Shown here: piece by piece, positions 19,534 to 31,256 of the stretch
Numbering within the stretch: the stretch's first letter is position 1
Layout: the number at the start of each line of letters is the position of its first letter
From: Bromus sterilis
Lineage: Eukaryota > Streptophyta > Magnoliopsida > Poales > Poaceae
Length of the DNA stretch: 64,000 bases
Direction of reading: 5' to 3'
Assembly (NCBI GenBank): GCA_950022295.1
Contig: OX465597.1
Coordinates: 180,418,516 to 180,482,515, forward strand
Made by a program: the position numbers and the translations under genes
The notes under the pieces: generated by a model
The model's database searches: none
Seen by the model: only the letters and a program-made list of their open reading frames with translations
Told to the model about the DNA's origin: nothing

Positions 19534-22500
19534 TGATACGTCCAAAATGCATCACTATTTCGTAATTCACCCTTATTCATTGATATATTTCAGATTATGA
19601 TGATATTCTTATGTTGTTTTGGCTTGTTTTACACAGTTTGCAACTTTCCGGTGCCAAAACAGCGGACGCAGGATTCAACGGAGAAAAGTGGACATTGAGT
19701 TGCTGAAACAGAACATCTTCAAATGCGCTGAAAATCGACGGAGGTTATTTTACAGAAGTATAACGAAGATTCGCCGAAAAGGAGCCAGAGGGGGGCCACC
19801 ATGTGCTCAGGCGCCCCCTAGCGCGGACCCACCATGGGCGCGCCGGGAGGCCGCTTGGACCCCCGGGGCCACTCCCGACTCCCCCTTTGGCATATATATC
19901 CACCGTCATCTGAAAACCCTAAAAAGAGAGGAGTTTCGTGAGTTCCTCCGCCGCTCCGTGGCGGAAACCTACAGAGAAGAAAGACATCTCCGGCAGGCAG
20001 ATTCCGCGGGGAGAACACCTCCCGGAAGGGGAGATCATCGCCATCGTCATCACCATCGTCACGTGCATCATTGAGATCATCATCAACATCATCCCCAACA
20101 TCATCACCATCTCCATCTTCATCCCACATCATCTCACGATTGCAACTTGTGTTATAACCTGTACTATCCATCCACTCTACTTTATCGATGTTGATTACTC
20201 CTTTGTGGTGAATGCTATTAAGTATTGTTGGAGAATTATTGTTATGTCCAGATTGTTTATCATCTATTCATCACCACTGATCATGATCTCTTTTATGTCT
20301 TTTGAGTAGTTACTTTAGTTCTTGCTGACATGGGAGAAGTCTAGTTGTTAGTAGTCATAGGATGTTGAAGTAATATGTGTTGTTTGATATTTAAGTTGTG
20401 TTGTTATTTCTCTGGTAGTCTTGTGTGAGTCGAACACTCAACACTTCGCCTTGCTAAGGACCTAGGGGAATACATTGTGTATAAAGAATGCTTACGGTGG
20501 GTTGTCGGAGTGGCAGAAACCTGATCCCCAGTTCGCACACTTTTGCACACGGGAATAATGAATCCTTCATCTTATTGGTGTGGTTTGGATTTTGCCCTAT
20601 TTCTACCTTGTATTTGTGGATTCTTTCAAGGTGTTTATTCATAAGAGTGCACTTATCTTATTCTAGAAGGTGTGCTAGCATAGATCCACCCACTCAACAC
20701 TTATCAACACAAAACATAGTACCGATACGGAATATGGCGAAAGCACATGACTACCTCTCCCATGTGTCCTCAAGAACGCTTTAAGCCTTTATAAGTTCAG
20801 TTGCCAGGCTGTAACAGCCCGGAAATTCCACCCTAATGAAAAATTTTGTTTGTTGCTTTATTTTGTTGCTTGTTAGAATTGTTTGCAGTATTTGCTTCGC
20901 CGATTTATTACTCGGTGAATATTCTCCCCGTCTTCCTCGTATCAGCATGCGGGACCCAACCCTTCCCACCATGGCACACGACCTCGTTGCGACACCGGGA
21001 AAGTCACCATATCACTGTCGCAATTTTCGGCACAAGACCAGCCTTAACTAACGGTGCGGAAAAACCCCATTTATATTTAGAGGGGTTATTTTTCTCAGGA
21101 TTTAATCATCGTATCGATTGGGCGCGAAACATTGTAGACGCCGTCAGTGCAGTGTGGTGATGCAGTGTTTCGAATTTCGCGCGATTCCGACTTCGTCGGG
21201 TAGGTGAACGTTCGGATGTGCCAGGCATAGTAGCCAGTGTAATTTCGACTTCGTCAGGTAGGTGAACGCCGGACGTATTTATGAAATGTCGCGCGTGCCT
21301 TTAGCTGGACCCCCGGATTCCCCTCTTATCTTCGGATTCTAGCCCACCCGAAAAACCGGACCCGAAACGGGCCATTTTGTGGCCCAAAACAACCCCAAAT
21401 AGCCACCTACTATAAATAGTAGGTGCTGCCTACCAAAAATAGGCAAATTCTAGACCTAGCTCCTCTCTTTTCGTGCACCCCCTCTCCACCGCTGCCACTT
21501 GCCTCATCCAGCCACCAACCCACCAGATTTATCCGCCTCGACCCGGTCCGTCCGATCTGGATCGGATGGCTCCGGGTGAGCCACGTCACCAGAACCCAGT
21601 CCCATCCCCGAGCTCCTCTCCCGTGGGCGTCCCCCGCCTCCCGAGCTCGCTCGCGCCGCCCGCCTCCGGCCAACATCGAGCCACCACGGCGAGTCGTCGC
21701 CACCAGCGAGCCGTTACGCCGTCCGCCACCCAGGTCACCGGCCTCCCTTGCCCCTCCTCTTTCCTCCGTTCTCTCCCTCGTCTCTCTCTCCCTCTGTCCA
21801 GGACCCAGCCGCCATGGACGCCTCAAGATGGAGCTCGAGCCGCGCCATACGCCGTCATCCATCCCCGCGCCGCACCTCGTCCCTGCCACGCCATGCCTCA
21901 CCGGAGAAGCTGGTCACTGCTGCCACCGTGGAACCGCCCCGATCCCGATCCAGCCAGATCGGATCGGGCCGGTGCCCGCCCGGTTGGGCCTTCTCCAGCA
22001 AGTGGGCCGGAGCACCCCGTCCAGTGCTTCCAGCGGACCATGTGAACCACCTGACCCGTGCCTCTCCTCTGCTTCGAGCGAAGATCTGCTATCTCGCACC
22101 GCCCCTGCGACCTGGGCTTGGCCCATGGGGTGAGCCACCCTTTTTTTTTCTTTTTCCTTTGTTTCCCTTTTTTGGCTGCAGTAGTTGGGTCGGCCCAGTA
22201 GCTAAGTTGCGCCCGTAGGCATTGTTTATTATCTTGCGCCTTCCCTTTATAGCTAGTTAGCCTCTATTTCGGCCCGGTAATGTTTTTTTCGCGTCCCTGG
22301 GCTTATTTAAATGGCAGATTGTGTTTTATTTTTGCTATGCCAGTAACTTTTTAACCGTAGCTCGGATGGCGACGTTTAATACATGAAACTTTCTTAGTTT
22401 TTCGTGCAGATTAATAAAATGTTCTTCTTTGCCCTTTTTGAACTTGTCTACATGTTGTTTACCTGCTAATTACAACCCTTGCCATTGTAAACTGTAATAG

Positions 22501-24885
22501 CCATAACTTTTCAACCGTTGCTCCGATTAAAATGTTCATTGCGATGCTAGTAAATTTTTAACCGTAGATCATGTTTATGCTGCTCTTTCTTGCTAATAAC
22601 AATAATAAAATTATGTTTAGGGTAGAACAGTACCAAATCCTTTAATTATCGCGGGGTACTTAGTGGAATGCCATGTTTAGAATTGTGCCTCACTTAATTG
22701 ACTAGCATAGATAGTTTACCTTATGCTTCACCTCTTGTCATTTTTGTGTGCTATGCCATGCTTGAGTGAGATGCCATGTTAACAACCTTTGCTCATGTTG
22801 TGTAGCTAAACAACTTGAACCATTCTAAATGTGCGGTATCGTCGTGTGTGACGAATACTCCACTTAAACTATTAGTAACCGCTCTCGACGATAGATGCGA
22901 TACCGTGCGTTGTCTCGTGTTGCCTTCTTGATGTTGTTTGCGGTCGATTGCTTCGTAGTAATAGATGCTTGCTCGTCGATTGCCTTTTCCAGTGTTTCCT
23001 TCTTGTGTGCTTCCGCGGGTACCTCTCGGAGACGTTGCGAGCTTGCGATCGACTACACCTTCGGTTTCGTCTTCTCATCAGTTAAGGGGGAGCATATATC
23101 ATGCTTATAACTTTCAGCTCACTCGCTCCTAGTTGTAGGATAGAACGATTGCTTGATCCTACCACTTCATATTCATGCCTCTCCAATAAACCCAAACAAC
23201 CATGTCCTCCACATCCCAACAAACCTTGTTCGGCTATATTACTATTGCTCGTTGCTCAGCCACTACTTAGTATGCATGCTAGGATGCTATCAACTGTTAT
23301 TCTGTTACTCCTTGGATTGGGCTATCACATTATTATATTGTTGTGGATGATATGATTATTATAATGTTGACTATACTTGACAAGGATGGAAGGTCTAGGC
23401 TATCCCGCCCCCACGCTTTGTGTCTCCTGACGAGCGTGCCTAACTGCGTGTGGGATACTATGGGGTCCCCTTTTCTTACCTACCTAGATTCAAACATTTC
23501 TAGTGGTGACCCAAGCTGATTTACCATTTGAAACCGTGTGCGTAACTGGTCTGTAGTCAGTGGATTTAAAACAACTCGGTCCAGCAGAGACAAAGTTCCT
23601 TTGTTGGTCCACACTGGTGAGCTAGGGAAGCCCCTGAGTTCAGGTGAGGCCAACCCCGACCTTGACCATATGGAAGAGTCCGATCCGAGAGCGTGTCCGA
23701 CTTTTGGGTTGGCTGTCGACTCCCCGGGGGCCACCCGGATTTGTTCGTTGTTAGTTAGAGGGACCTGTCATTTCAGATCTCTCGGAACTAAATCATAAAA
23801 TGGTTGTCTGTGATGGGTAGCAACTGAGAGAGATGGGCGTGCGTGCGGAGCCTTGTAATGGGAAGTTGGTACACGCCTGCAGGGTTAAATCTTTTCGAGA
23901 AGCCGTGTCCACGGTTATGGACGACTTGAGACCTACTCCTTGTTCATAGACAGCAACAACTGAGATAATCTTAATATAACTTGATCAACGTGTGTGTGCC
24001 TTGACTGCTTCTTCTTTGTCGGGATGCGAAGAGGGGGACAAGGATATGATAGGTGTTATGCTTGCGTAAGTAGGTGGATAGCATACTTATTGGAGGCGAT
24101 TCCTCATCGAATGCTTGGTTCTCATCTTACTCTAAAATAGACCGTTAGCCACTCATATATTGCTAGTGCGACTGCAACCTCACCACCACCCCCATCTTAC
24201 CCGTGAGAAGTTAGTTACAAGATTTTGATATAGCTCACCTCCTTCTTTTCTCTTTACGCACGTTATGCAAACAACAATGGACTTCAGAGGAGCTCGACGA
24301 CCCTTCTTCTGGACGCCTTCATGGAGACTTGGCGTCGACTAGTTAGGTGGATCCCGGCGGAGAGCCTGGACCCGTGTGGTTACGGGAATGGTGTGTTTTA
24401 CCTTTGCCACTAGGCATTGATTGTAGTCTGTACTCAGACATGTATCTTCCGCTGATGTAATGTATTTAAGGAAGTTGTATGCCGATTGTATGAGATGTTG
24501 TATTCTTGTAGCTATAATGTTGTGATATCATGTTGGAAATCTGGGGCATATGGCATCATCATATGTCGCGGTGGGACCGATATGTGCTTCTTCCCCGGAT
24601 CTGGATGGAAACATCTAGATCTGGAATAGTACCGCATATCGGGTCTTACACGGGCTTATCCTTTGCTCAAAAGAATTGGGCCACTTTTTTCTCCTTAGTA
24701 CCTTTTACTTAGCTTGTTTTTACTTTCTTGTTGCTTATACCGAAAACCCCTAAAAAGTTATCTTTTAGTGCTTGCAGTTTTTCCTTGTCTAAAGTCACTT
24801 ACCAATACCTTCTGCTCCTCGTTGGGTTTGACACTCTTAACTATTGAAAACTCTATAATAGATCCCCTACAGTTGAGGGTCATCA
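19534..24885 (+). repeat. A LTR, split by a Tekay solo LTR
   Basis: It opens TGATACGTCC after the polypurine tract and ends GGGTCATCA at 24885, twelve bases before a tRNA-Asp-type primer site. Removing the solo LTR (20810-24650) and one target copy leaves about 1.5 kb. A TATA box TATATAT is at 19893-19899. A CAT/ATC triplet-rich stretch runs at about 20035-20125. Polypurine tract on the left and primer site on the right mean this single LTR joins two internal regions. Confidence 0.82.
20810..24650 (+). mobile_element. Tekay-type solo LTR (3.8 kb)
   Basis: It opens TGTAACAGCCC and closes GGGTCTTACA. The flanks CAGGC (20805-20809) and CGGGC (24651-24655) are a target duplication with one change. 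No internal region is present, so this is a solo LTR left by LTR-LTR recombination. It has TATAAATA (21411-21418), a GC-rich leader ending in a donor ATGGG|GTGAGCC (22130), a CAG|TTAAGG site near 23088 at the donor position of the related LTR, and CCTGCAGG at 23876-23883. It is the same family as 38053-42546. The long ORFs at 21423-22218 lie in the GC-rich leader and look incidental. Confidence 0.87.
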
Positions 24886-24897
24886 AGTACTGTTTTC

Positions 24898-24915
24898 TGA
24901 CGCCGTTGCCGGGGA
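24898..24915 (+). other. Primer-binding site (tRNA-Asp type)
   Basis: TGACGCCGTTGCCGGGGA, twelve bases after the LTR end. The same spacing type and a near-identical site occur in element G (47465-47482, minus strand). Confidence 0.85.
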
Positions 24916-25004
24916 GCGTAGCGCTATTAGTAAGTGAAGCTGGTACGGAAAGCTTTATACTTTGCGTGCTGTTTTTATTTTGCTGTTGCTACTTTTTGTC
25001 CTTA

Positions 25005-25303
25005 TGGACACCTCTACTCTTGGTTCGTTGCTTTTGGCAAAGCGCCCCTCTACAGTGGTGGTTGCTCCCACCCCTACTGAAATTGTGCCTTATAAAATAC
25101 CGACTAGTATTTTCTATTATGTCTTGGCTAATCGTTATGCAGGAGACATACATCCAAGTGAACAATTGCTATATCTATCACAACTATGTAAGGGGATTAG
25201 AGAACGAGGGAAGAAACAGATAGAAATACATAATCTAATGGGGAGAGGAAAGAACATGCGTGACATGAGAAGGCCGGCCGCATCCAGGGAGAGAATGAAT
25301 TGA
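25005..25303 (+). pseudogene. gag: Athila gag, N-terminal fragment
   Basis: Starts ATG at 25005 (MDTSTLGSLLLAKRPSTVVV) and keeps a recognisable retrotransposon gag start, including AGDIHPSEQLLYLSQLC. After about residue 65 the expected capsid sequence is replaced by a short basic tail (LMGRGKNMRDMRRPAASRE) and a stop. The rest of gag and all of pol are missing. The position right after the primer site fits gag, which would form the particle shell. Confidence 0.7.
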
Positions 25304-25605
25304 GGCCAGTCTCTTCGCCAGTCAAGAGGTAATGTACTATGACATTCCAGGGTTGTGGTTCTTGGGACTATTTGTAAAACATATATGAAATGTTGATGTG
25401 GTCGATTTGCTGATGTGGATAGGCTGCATGTTGAGATAAATAAGTTAGTGGGGATGAACTTCTTAAGTATATAGGATAAGTGAAAATGCATCTAAATTGA
25501 CAGAAAACTAAAATCCAACAAGAGGCAAATAAATCTGACTAACCTTCTGCCTATCAGAGATGGTTGTGTAGTATATCCAAATTGTCCTTATTCTCCCCCA
25601 ACAGC
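25304..25605. other. Unassigned stretch before LTR L
   Basis: About 300 AT-rich bases with no coding frame, no terminal repeats and no similarity I can see to other parts of the window. It could be the leftover of an Athila internal region or a short unrelated insertion. Its last five bases, ACAGC (25601-25605), would be the left target copy of LTR L. Confidence 0.4.
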
Positions 25606-26081
25606 TGATATGTCCCAAACGTATCTATAATTTCTGCTTGTTCCATGCTTATATTGGTGATATTGCTATATGTTTTGATACACTTTCATACCTTTTACAA
25701 CATATTTGGACTAACCTACTAACTAAGTGCCTCAGTGCCAGTTTCGGTCTGTTGTTGTTCGTGCATTGCAGGAAAATTCCAAATATTAAAGTGCTCGAAA
25801 AAATCCAGAAAAATCATATACAAAATCAGCAGTTCGCAAGACTCTAGAAGCCTTGAGGGGGCTAGAGGAGACCCATCTTTTGACCAGGCGCCCTCCTGGC
25901 TTGGCTAGGTGTGGGCCCGCACCACCTTGCGTGGCCAGGGGTGGGGCCGCGCCACCTGGCCGCCTGGTCAGGTGGGGCCTCCCCTGGTGCCCTCCTTTCG
26001 CCTATATATCTCCTTAGGGAGACCCTCGTTACGCGATTTCGTCCACTGTTCGGCCGCCGGAGCGATTCCAATCTCGGGATC
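25606..26081 (+). repeat. LTR L, 5' part, interrupted by R
   Basis: Opens TGATATGTCCCAAACGTATC and follows the plan of the G and 54696 LTRs: TTTGGACTAACC at about 25705, the GC-rich AGGCGCCCTCCTGG stretch, then TATATAT at 26003-26009. It stops at 26081, where element R begins. The remainder must lie beyond R and outside the window. No internal region of L is visible. Confidence 0.8.
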
Positions 26082-26643
26082 TGTCGGGGGGATGGACCAA
26101 ACCCATAACCCGACATTAGATCTATGGGCCGACTCACTTATGGAAGGCCCACAAAAGAAGACCCGACCACAAGCCGGTCGCGTCAAGTATGAAGATCGAA
26201 CCCGTAGAAGGAATTCGACTTACCTTGTCTAGGATGTAACATCTTTGTAAAGTAGAATAGGACTCCACATCATGTAGGAGTCGGACTCGCGGAATCACGA
26301 GACCCGACACCTTTATAAGTCGAGGTCCACGGGATCCAGAGTCAGAACTCAATCTCAATCCAAGATAGGACTAGATACTTTTGGCATAACCTAGATCTCC
26401 TCGATACCAAGGTTGCGATCCGACTCTATTGTAATCAATCCATCGACTCCTTTAATCAAGGAGTCGGAACCCATAATAATATGAAGCAGGAGTAAGTATT
26501 TACCTCGAGACAAAGAGGGGCCGAAACCTGGGTAAATCGCCGAGTCTTTTTCCCATGCCGACTCTCTCCTCGTATCCACCTCGCAGCAAAGGTCCCATGT
26601 CAAGTTTGATTCTTCGAACATTTCCCCTGACTTTCCCACGACA
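26082..26643 (+). repeat. R 5' LTR (562 bases)
   Basis: Opens TGTCGGGGGG and ends CCCACGACA, two bases before the primer-site motif. It is unusually dense in GACTC and GAGTC pentamers, which continue through gag. Confidence 0.8.
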
Positions 26644-26645
26644 GT

Positions 26646-26662
26646 TGGTGCCCACCGTGGGG
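26646..26662 (+). other. R primer-binding site
   Basis: TGGTGCCCACCGTGGGG directly after the LTR. This sequence, with C for T at position 4, is the common motif at this place in grass Tat-type elements. Confidence 0.75.
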
Positions 26663-29160
26663 CCTCCGCGTGCAGGCCTTGAAATTCTGGAGGGAGTTCT
26701 ACAAGGCATGGAAGGATTCGTCGTCGGACGGATCACGAGAAGCCGACGCGAGAAGATCTTCATCAACGACTCAACCTGGGGCCCTGAAGCCGATTTCGTC
26801 GAATCTGGGTATCGGGTCCCGATCGGGTCTATTCACATCTTCATCGGCAGGATGGACGGATCTGAACCAGTGCCAGATCCTTAAGTTCCCATCGAAACCT
26901 CGAGTCGGCGACATGACAGCTCCAAACATACTTTCATCGGATTCATTGATGGGTCTCCATAGCCAGAGCGTTTTGTCGAGTCCCCAATGCACGACTCTTC
27001 GGAAGTAGCAACTGATGCCGACTCATACCCTAGTGAAGGAAGCTCCTCAGATGACGGGTCCATCTGATCCATTGGGAGCAATAGACTCGGCACCGGTGTC
27101 GCAGAATACAACCCAGATTACCCTCATTTTGAGCTTCCATACTGCGTCACGGTGTTTATGGCTGACACTGGAGGACAGGGGAGTTAGGCAAGCCAGAATC
27201 AGGGTGCAGAGCCGGCTGCCAACAAAGTTCCTAATCCAAATAGGGAGTCGACAGCCTTCTCATCAGAACAAGTCCTCACTGAAGCAAAAGCCCTCACGGA
27301 TGCCATGAACTCTATTGATGAGGCTTTGGCCATACCAATGACAACAGAAAATCAGGAGGCCTGGAGGACAAGAGTCGATGGACTCAAGGCACGGGTGACG
27401 AGCATTCGGAGGTCGGACCTGATAGAGGCTCAGCGACTAAGCCTCTCCCATACGCGTCCTCTGTGACCTACAAGTCGGATCCCCCCTGATTAACAAGGGC
27501 GAGCGCTGTTCCACATCCCTCACCAGTCGACTCCTCAAGGATTCACGCCACCTAGACAGCCGATTCATCCGCCACGCCTAGATCGGTTCCATACACCTCC
27601 TCATCACTTCAATAACCCCATGGAAAATGTCGTGGCGGCAACTCGGTTCCTCACCAACGCGCCAATCCATGGAGAACCTCCAGAAGATCACGCCGCTCGA
27701 GCATCTGTCGACCTACTCAAGACTGCGATCACACAGGAAGCCCAATATTCACAGGGACTCTCATACTTACATGGGACTCTGTATCACAGTATGAGCCAGC
27801 AAGCAGAATCGCCGGCTCTCGCAGCCTCGAGCAGTCATCGCCAGCACGGAGCGCTGCCTCCTCCAAACCCTCAGGGGGTAGTGAGAATTCTGGACTTACC
27901 GGCTCCTAACCCCGAGCGCCGTATAGAGCCGGTGACCCTACAAGATCAAAATACTGAGTTCGTCAGCACATTCGTGGGAAACCAGTGTCTGGTGTCAGCT
28001 TTAAGGAACACACGCTTGCCCTGAGATTTCGAGGGACCGCGTAAGATTCCAAACTATACAGCTGACATGGACCCGGTGACTTGGATCGAAATCTACAACC
28101 TCGCCATGGATATGCTGCATGCCAGCGAAGAGGTTTGTGCCCGTTACCTCACGATGATGTTGGAAGGACCGGCTCGTACATGGTTCAAAAACCTCCCTGA
28201 GAACTCCATCACCTCTTTGTCGTATCTCAAGGAAAAGTTCATCTAGAATTTCCAAAGCACTTGCCGGCAAGCCACCACAATCGTTGACTTGGAGCATTGT
28301 GTTCAGAAGGAAGGAGAGTCGGCCCTAAGCTGGGCACGACGGGTCGCAGAGATAGTCCATTCCTCAGACACTATTACTACCCAGACAACGGTGATCGTCT
28401 TGGAAAGAAAATGCAAGTTTGAGACCCTAGTACACAAGATTGTCCGACTCAAGAGAACGGTCAATAACATGGGAGAGCTCATAAACGCGGTTATCAAGTA
28501 CGCCGAGTCTGATAAAACCAAGGATGTTGACTCGGAACAGGATAAAACTGCCTAGAATAAAAAGAGTGGTGGCAAAGGATCCCATAGCCAGAGTCAACAG
28601 ACCAAGCGTCGACTCGATCAGACTACTTCTAACTTGGTAGCCAACACGAATGTCGGCTTCCAAAGGCAGGAGCAGGGGAGCAACAACTACCACAAGTCAG
28701 AAGGAAATTTTCGTCCCCCCAGAAACTTTGAAGAAGCCATGGAAAGGCCTTGCTCAACACATAGTAAACCTGGTCGTCCAGCCAATCACACCTGGGAAGA
28801 GTGCAACTTCATGAAAGAATACGCAGGGCTCGGAAGCCAGGGACCTCTCGGGTCAGGTGGAGGAGCCGGCTAGAACAACAAAACCCTAAATTTTGGCCAT
28901 CATGGAGCCGGCGCAGCACCTCAACACCAAGGACCCAGAGGAGTAGGGAAGAAAAGTCAGTCAGGGCTTGCAGGATTCCAAGCAAACCCGAAACAACACC
29001 AAGATCACTCGGCATACCACGTCTTCACCACCACCAGATGTCGGAGGGACAGGAAGCTGCAATAGAGAGCTGCCATGGTTGTGGCCACAAAGCCGACTTG
29101 TCCCAGGTGGCTTAATTGGTCTGAACAACCGATCACCTGGACAAGGGATGATCACCCCCA
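26663..29160 (+). pseudogene. gag: R gag, decayed
   Basis: Frames change several times between 26663 and 28000, where only fragments are readable. From about 28022 a clear Tat gag domain appears: PRKIPNYTADMDPVTWIEIY, MMLEGPARTWFKNLPENSI, a stop at about 28244, then EHCVQKEGESALSWARRVAE. After a further stop at about 28553 the nucleocapsid part carries CSTHSKPGRPANHTWEEC (about 28750), the Cys/His pattern this lineage has in place of a CCHC knuckle. Stops also fall at about 28871 and 29062. Confidence 0.82.
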
Positions 29161-29587
29161 GTGGTAGAGAACCCGGGCACTCTGGCCCTGGTAGTTTCTC
29201 CACAAATCGGATGCTACACACTCGACAAAGTGCTCATGGATGGAGGAAGAAGCATCAACATCCTTTACTACGAGACTTTCCGCAGGATGGTATTGACTAA
29301 AGAACAACTGCAACCCTCCAACACCGTTTTCCATGGAATAGTCCCAGGCAAGACGGCACGCCCGATAGGCAAGATCTACCTAGGGACATCTTTTGGGAGT
29401 GCTAAATTTTTTCTCTCTGAGATCAGACCCTATGAGGTGGTAAAACTCGAGAGCCCATATCATGCCATCTTGGGCAGACCGGCTTATGCCAGGTTCATGG
29501 CTCGACCATGCTATGTCTATCTAAAGCTAAAAATGTCGGGTCCTTACGGCCCAATTACGGTAGATGGTAGCCGGTCCAGGCCCTCGG
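29161..29587 (+). pseudogene. pol: R protease and pol start, truncated by T
   Basis: An aspartic protease with MDGGRSINILYYETFRRM (about 29236) and the C-terminal YHAILGRPAYARFMA (about 29460) is open to about 29587, where T's LTR begins. Tat-family proteases commonly show DGGSS; here the site reads DGGRS. The polyprotein lacks everything from RT onward. Confidence 0.82.
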
Positions 29588-31184
29588 TGTCACAACCCCA
29601 ACTTAGGTATGTGCTTGGGTTAGCATGTAGCTTTGCATCATGTGAAAATTTCAAAAATAAATCCAAGTGGGGAAAAGAAAAGCCCCAAAAGAATTTAATT
29701 CAAATGGCCATCCTAAAAATTTCTTCCAAAATTCCTCTGAACTTTTTGAAAATTCTTTTAAATAAGCATGATCACATATAAAGTGAAGTGGGTCCCACTG
29801 CATGCTCCAAGATTGTTCAAAAAGTCCAAACAAAGCTTGGAAATTATTTAAACACCCTAGTTGATTTGAAATTCAAATAATTGGAATTTCAAAAATGCTC
29901 AGATCTTGGGAGTGGCTAGTCATAAGCCATGTAAGTCCATATAAATGATTTGGGGATTTTACAAAATGTTTTGGTATTTAATTTATCAAAACAGAACAAA
30001 TGTCAGAATAAAAAAACAGAAAGAAAAAGGAAAGAGAAGGCCTACCTGGCTCAGGCCAGCTAACCGAAGCCGGCCCAGGCCCACCTGGCGCCCTTGTCGT
30101 CTACCTCCCCGCAGCTCCAAGCTGCTCGGTGGAGGCAGAGCACTCGACGACTGCCACCGTGACGCCGAGAAGCGCCCAGGCCAACCCGAGCCTGGTACAC
30201 GCGCCTGCAGAAACCCCTCGAAGTCGTGCGTCTTTTCCCCCTCCTCTGGCTCTTCCTCCCCCTCTCCCCTCGCCGTTCTCTCTGCCGCCCGAACGCTGCC
30301 GTGGAGCGCGCCGCCACACCTTCGTGGCCAACGACCACGAACCACCGACTCTTCGTGTCCATCACGTTCACCGCCGTTGTCTTTGCCATCCTGTAGAGTC
30401 CCGCGAGCTGGAATGCCCTGGAGCAGACGAATCACGCCGTCTTCTTCGCCTACGGCCGCCGCGGAGCTCGTCGCCGGCGTGGCGTCGGGCCTTCCCTGGC
30501 CGCCCCAAGTGCACCCACGCGTGCAGGAGAGCGAGGGCTACCTTCTGGTAGTCTTCTCGCCTACTCACGTGCCCTCTGTGCGGACGCCGCCGCAAACCTT
30601 GGCCACTGGCGGCTCAACACCGGCGAGCCGACGTTGCCCGGGTTAATTAAACCACTAACCCCCACCCTTAAGCCACTGCCATGTGGCCCCCTGGCCCCCA
30701 AACCCTCTCTGTTAGATTAATCTAATAGGGATTTTAACTGAGAGACAATGGCAGCCCTGGCCCACATGTCAGACCGCCCAACGTCATGCTGATGCCATCA
30801 TGACTCAATAATCCTTTTTCAATTAAAAGTAATTTAGAAAATCCAAAAAATTGATTAAAATTCAAAAATTAATAGAAAATTAACCATAACTCCTAATTTA
30901 TTAAATAATACATGAGAAATTATCAGCAAAAGACAAGGATTCCAAATATGCAATGTGGTTTCATGTTTGACCATTTTAAAATGGGTGAACAGTGGAAATT
31001 GTGCATATGATCCTTTTTGAATTCAAATTTGGAGTGAATTTGCAAAACCCTTTGTAATGCACTTCTTTTAAATGGATTGAAAAACACATCAACGTCAAGC
31101 ACATCATATTATGACACCTCATCATGTGATTGAGCATTGTTCACTCTTTTGATTGCTACTTTGTGCTTTGTTTGCTATCGATAA

Positions 31185-31256
31185 CACCAGAACTGGAACC
31201 AGAGGTCACCCCCGAAGAAGAAGAAGAAGAGTGTCAGTACGATCGCCGTCAGCAAG
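31185..31256 (+). other. T LTR micro-ORF, 5' part
   Basis: A strongly acidic frame (PELEPEVTPEEEEEECQYD) ends at CAAG|GCAAGC, a GC-type donor at 31257. No ATG lies in frame upstream, so this would be an internal exon behind an acceptor such as ATAACACCAG. It parallels the acidic frames of F and E in composition, position in the LTR, donor sequence and phase. Confidence 0.38.

Larger units (their letters stand above)
14042..24885 (+). mobile_element. Element A: Athila-type Ty3/gypsy element (pol to LTR)
   Basis: From left: decayed reverse transcriptase, RNase H and integrase (14042-16720), an LTR-promoter-like segment (16721-17064), an extra ORF (17065-17575), a first polypurine tract (17610-17623), non-coding DNA with a Tourist MITE, a second polypurine tract (19520-19533) and an LTR (19534-24885). 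The RT sequence (YLDGYSGFSQIHV, NWEKCHFMVN) and the tRNA-Asp-type primer site after the LTR point to the Athila lineage. Gag and protease lie beyond the window or were lost with the left side. The LTR is followed by a second internal region rather than host DNA. Confidence 0.88.
24886..25605 (+). mobile_element. Second Athila internal region, 5' end only
   Basis: Directly after A's LTR comes a spacer and a primer site TGACGCCGTTGCCGGGGA (24898-24915), which matches the tRNA-Asp-type site used by Athila elements. A gag start follows at 25005. The Athila match fades after about 25190, and 25304-25605 shows no ORF or repeat I recognise. It is cut by LTR L at 25606. This is what remains of a second unit sharing A's LTR. 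Confidence 0.75.
26082..29587 (+). mobile_element. Element R: Tat-type Ty3/gypsy element, 5' half
   Basis: A short LTR (26082-26643), the primer-site motif TGGTGCCCACCGTGGGG, a decayed gag and the start of protease identify a Tat/Retand-type element. It is cut at 29587 by Tekay element T. RT, RNase H and integrase would lie beyond T, outside the window. The left flank GGATC (26077-26081) should be one target copy. Confidence 0.82.

Noticed and set aside
20035..20125. CRISPR-like or satellite repeat array (CATCATCATC-type)
   Set aside because: It is an imperfect triplet-rich stretch in an Athila LTR with no spacers and no regular long unit.
21423..22218. Long overlapping ORFs rich in Pro, Ser and Arg
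   Set aside because: They lie in the GC-rich leader of a solo LTR, are open in several frames and on both strands, lack domains, and are not conserved in the sister LTR.
29945..30646. 233-codon plus-strand ORF and overlapping minus-strand ORFs
   Set aside because: GC-rich part of the T LTR; high GC removes stop codons in all frames. No family match.
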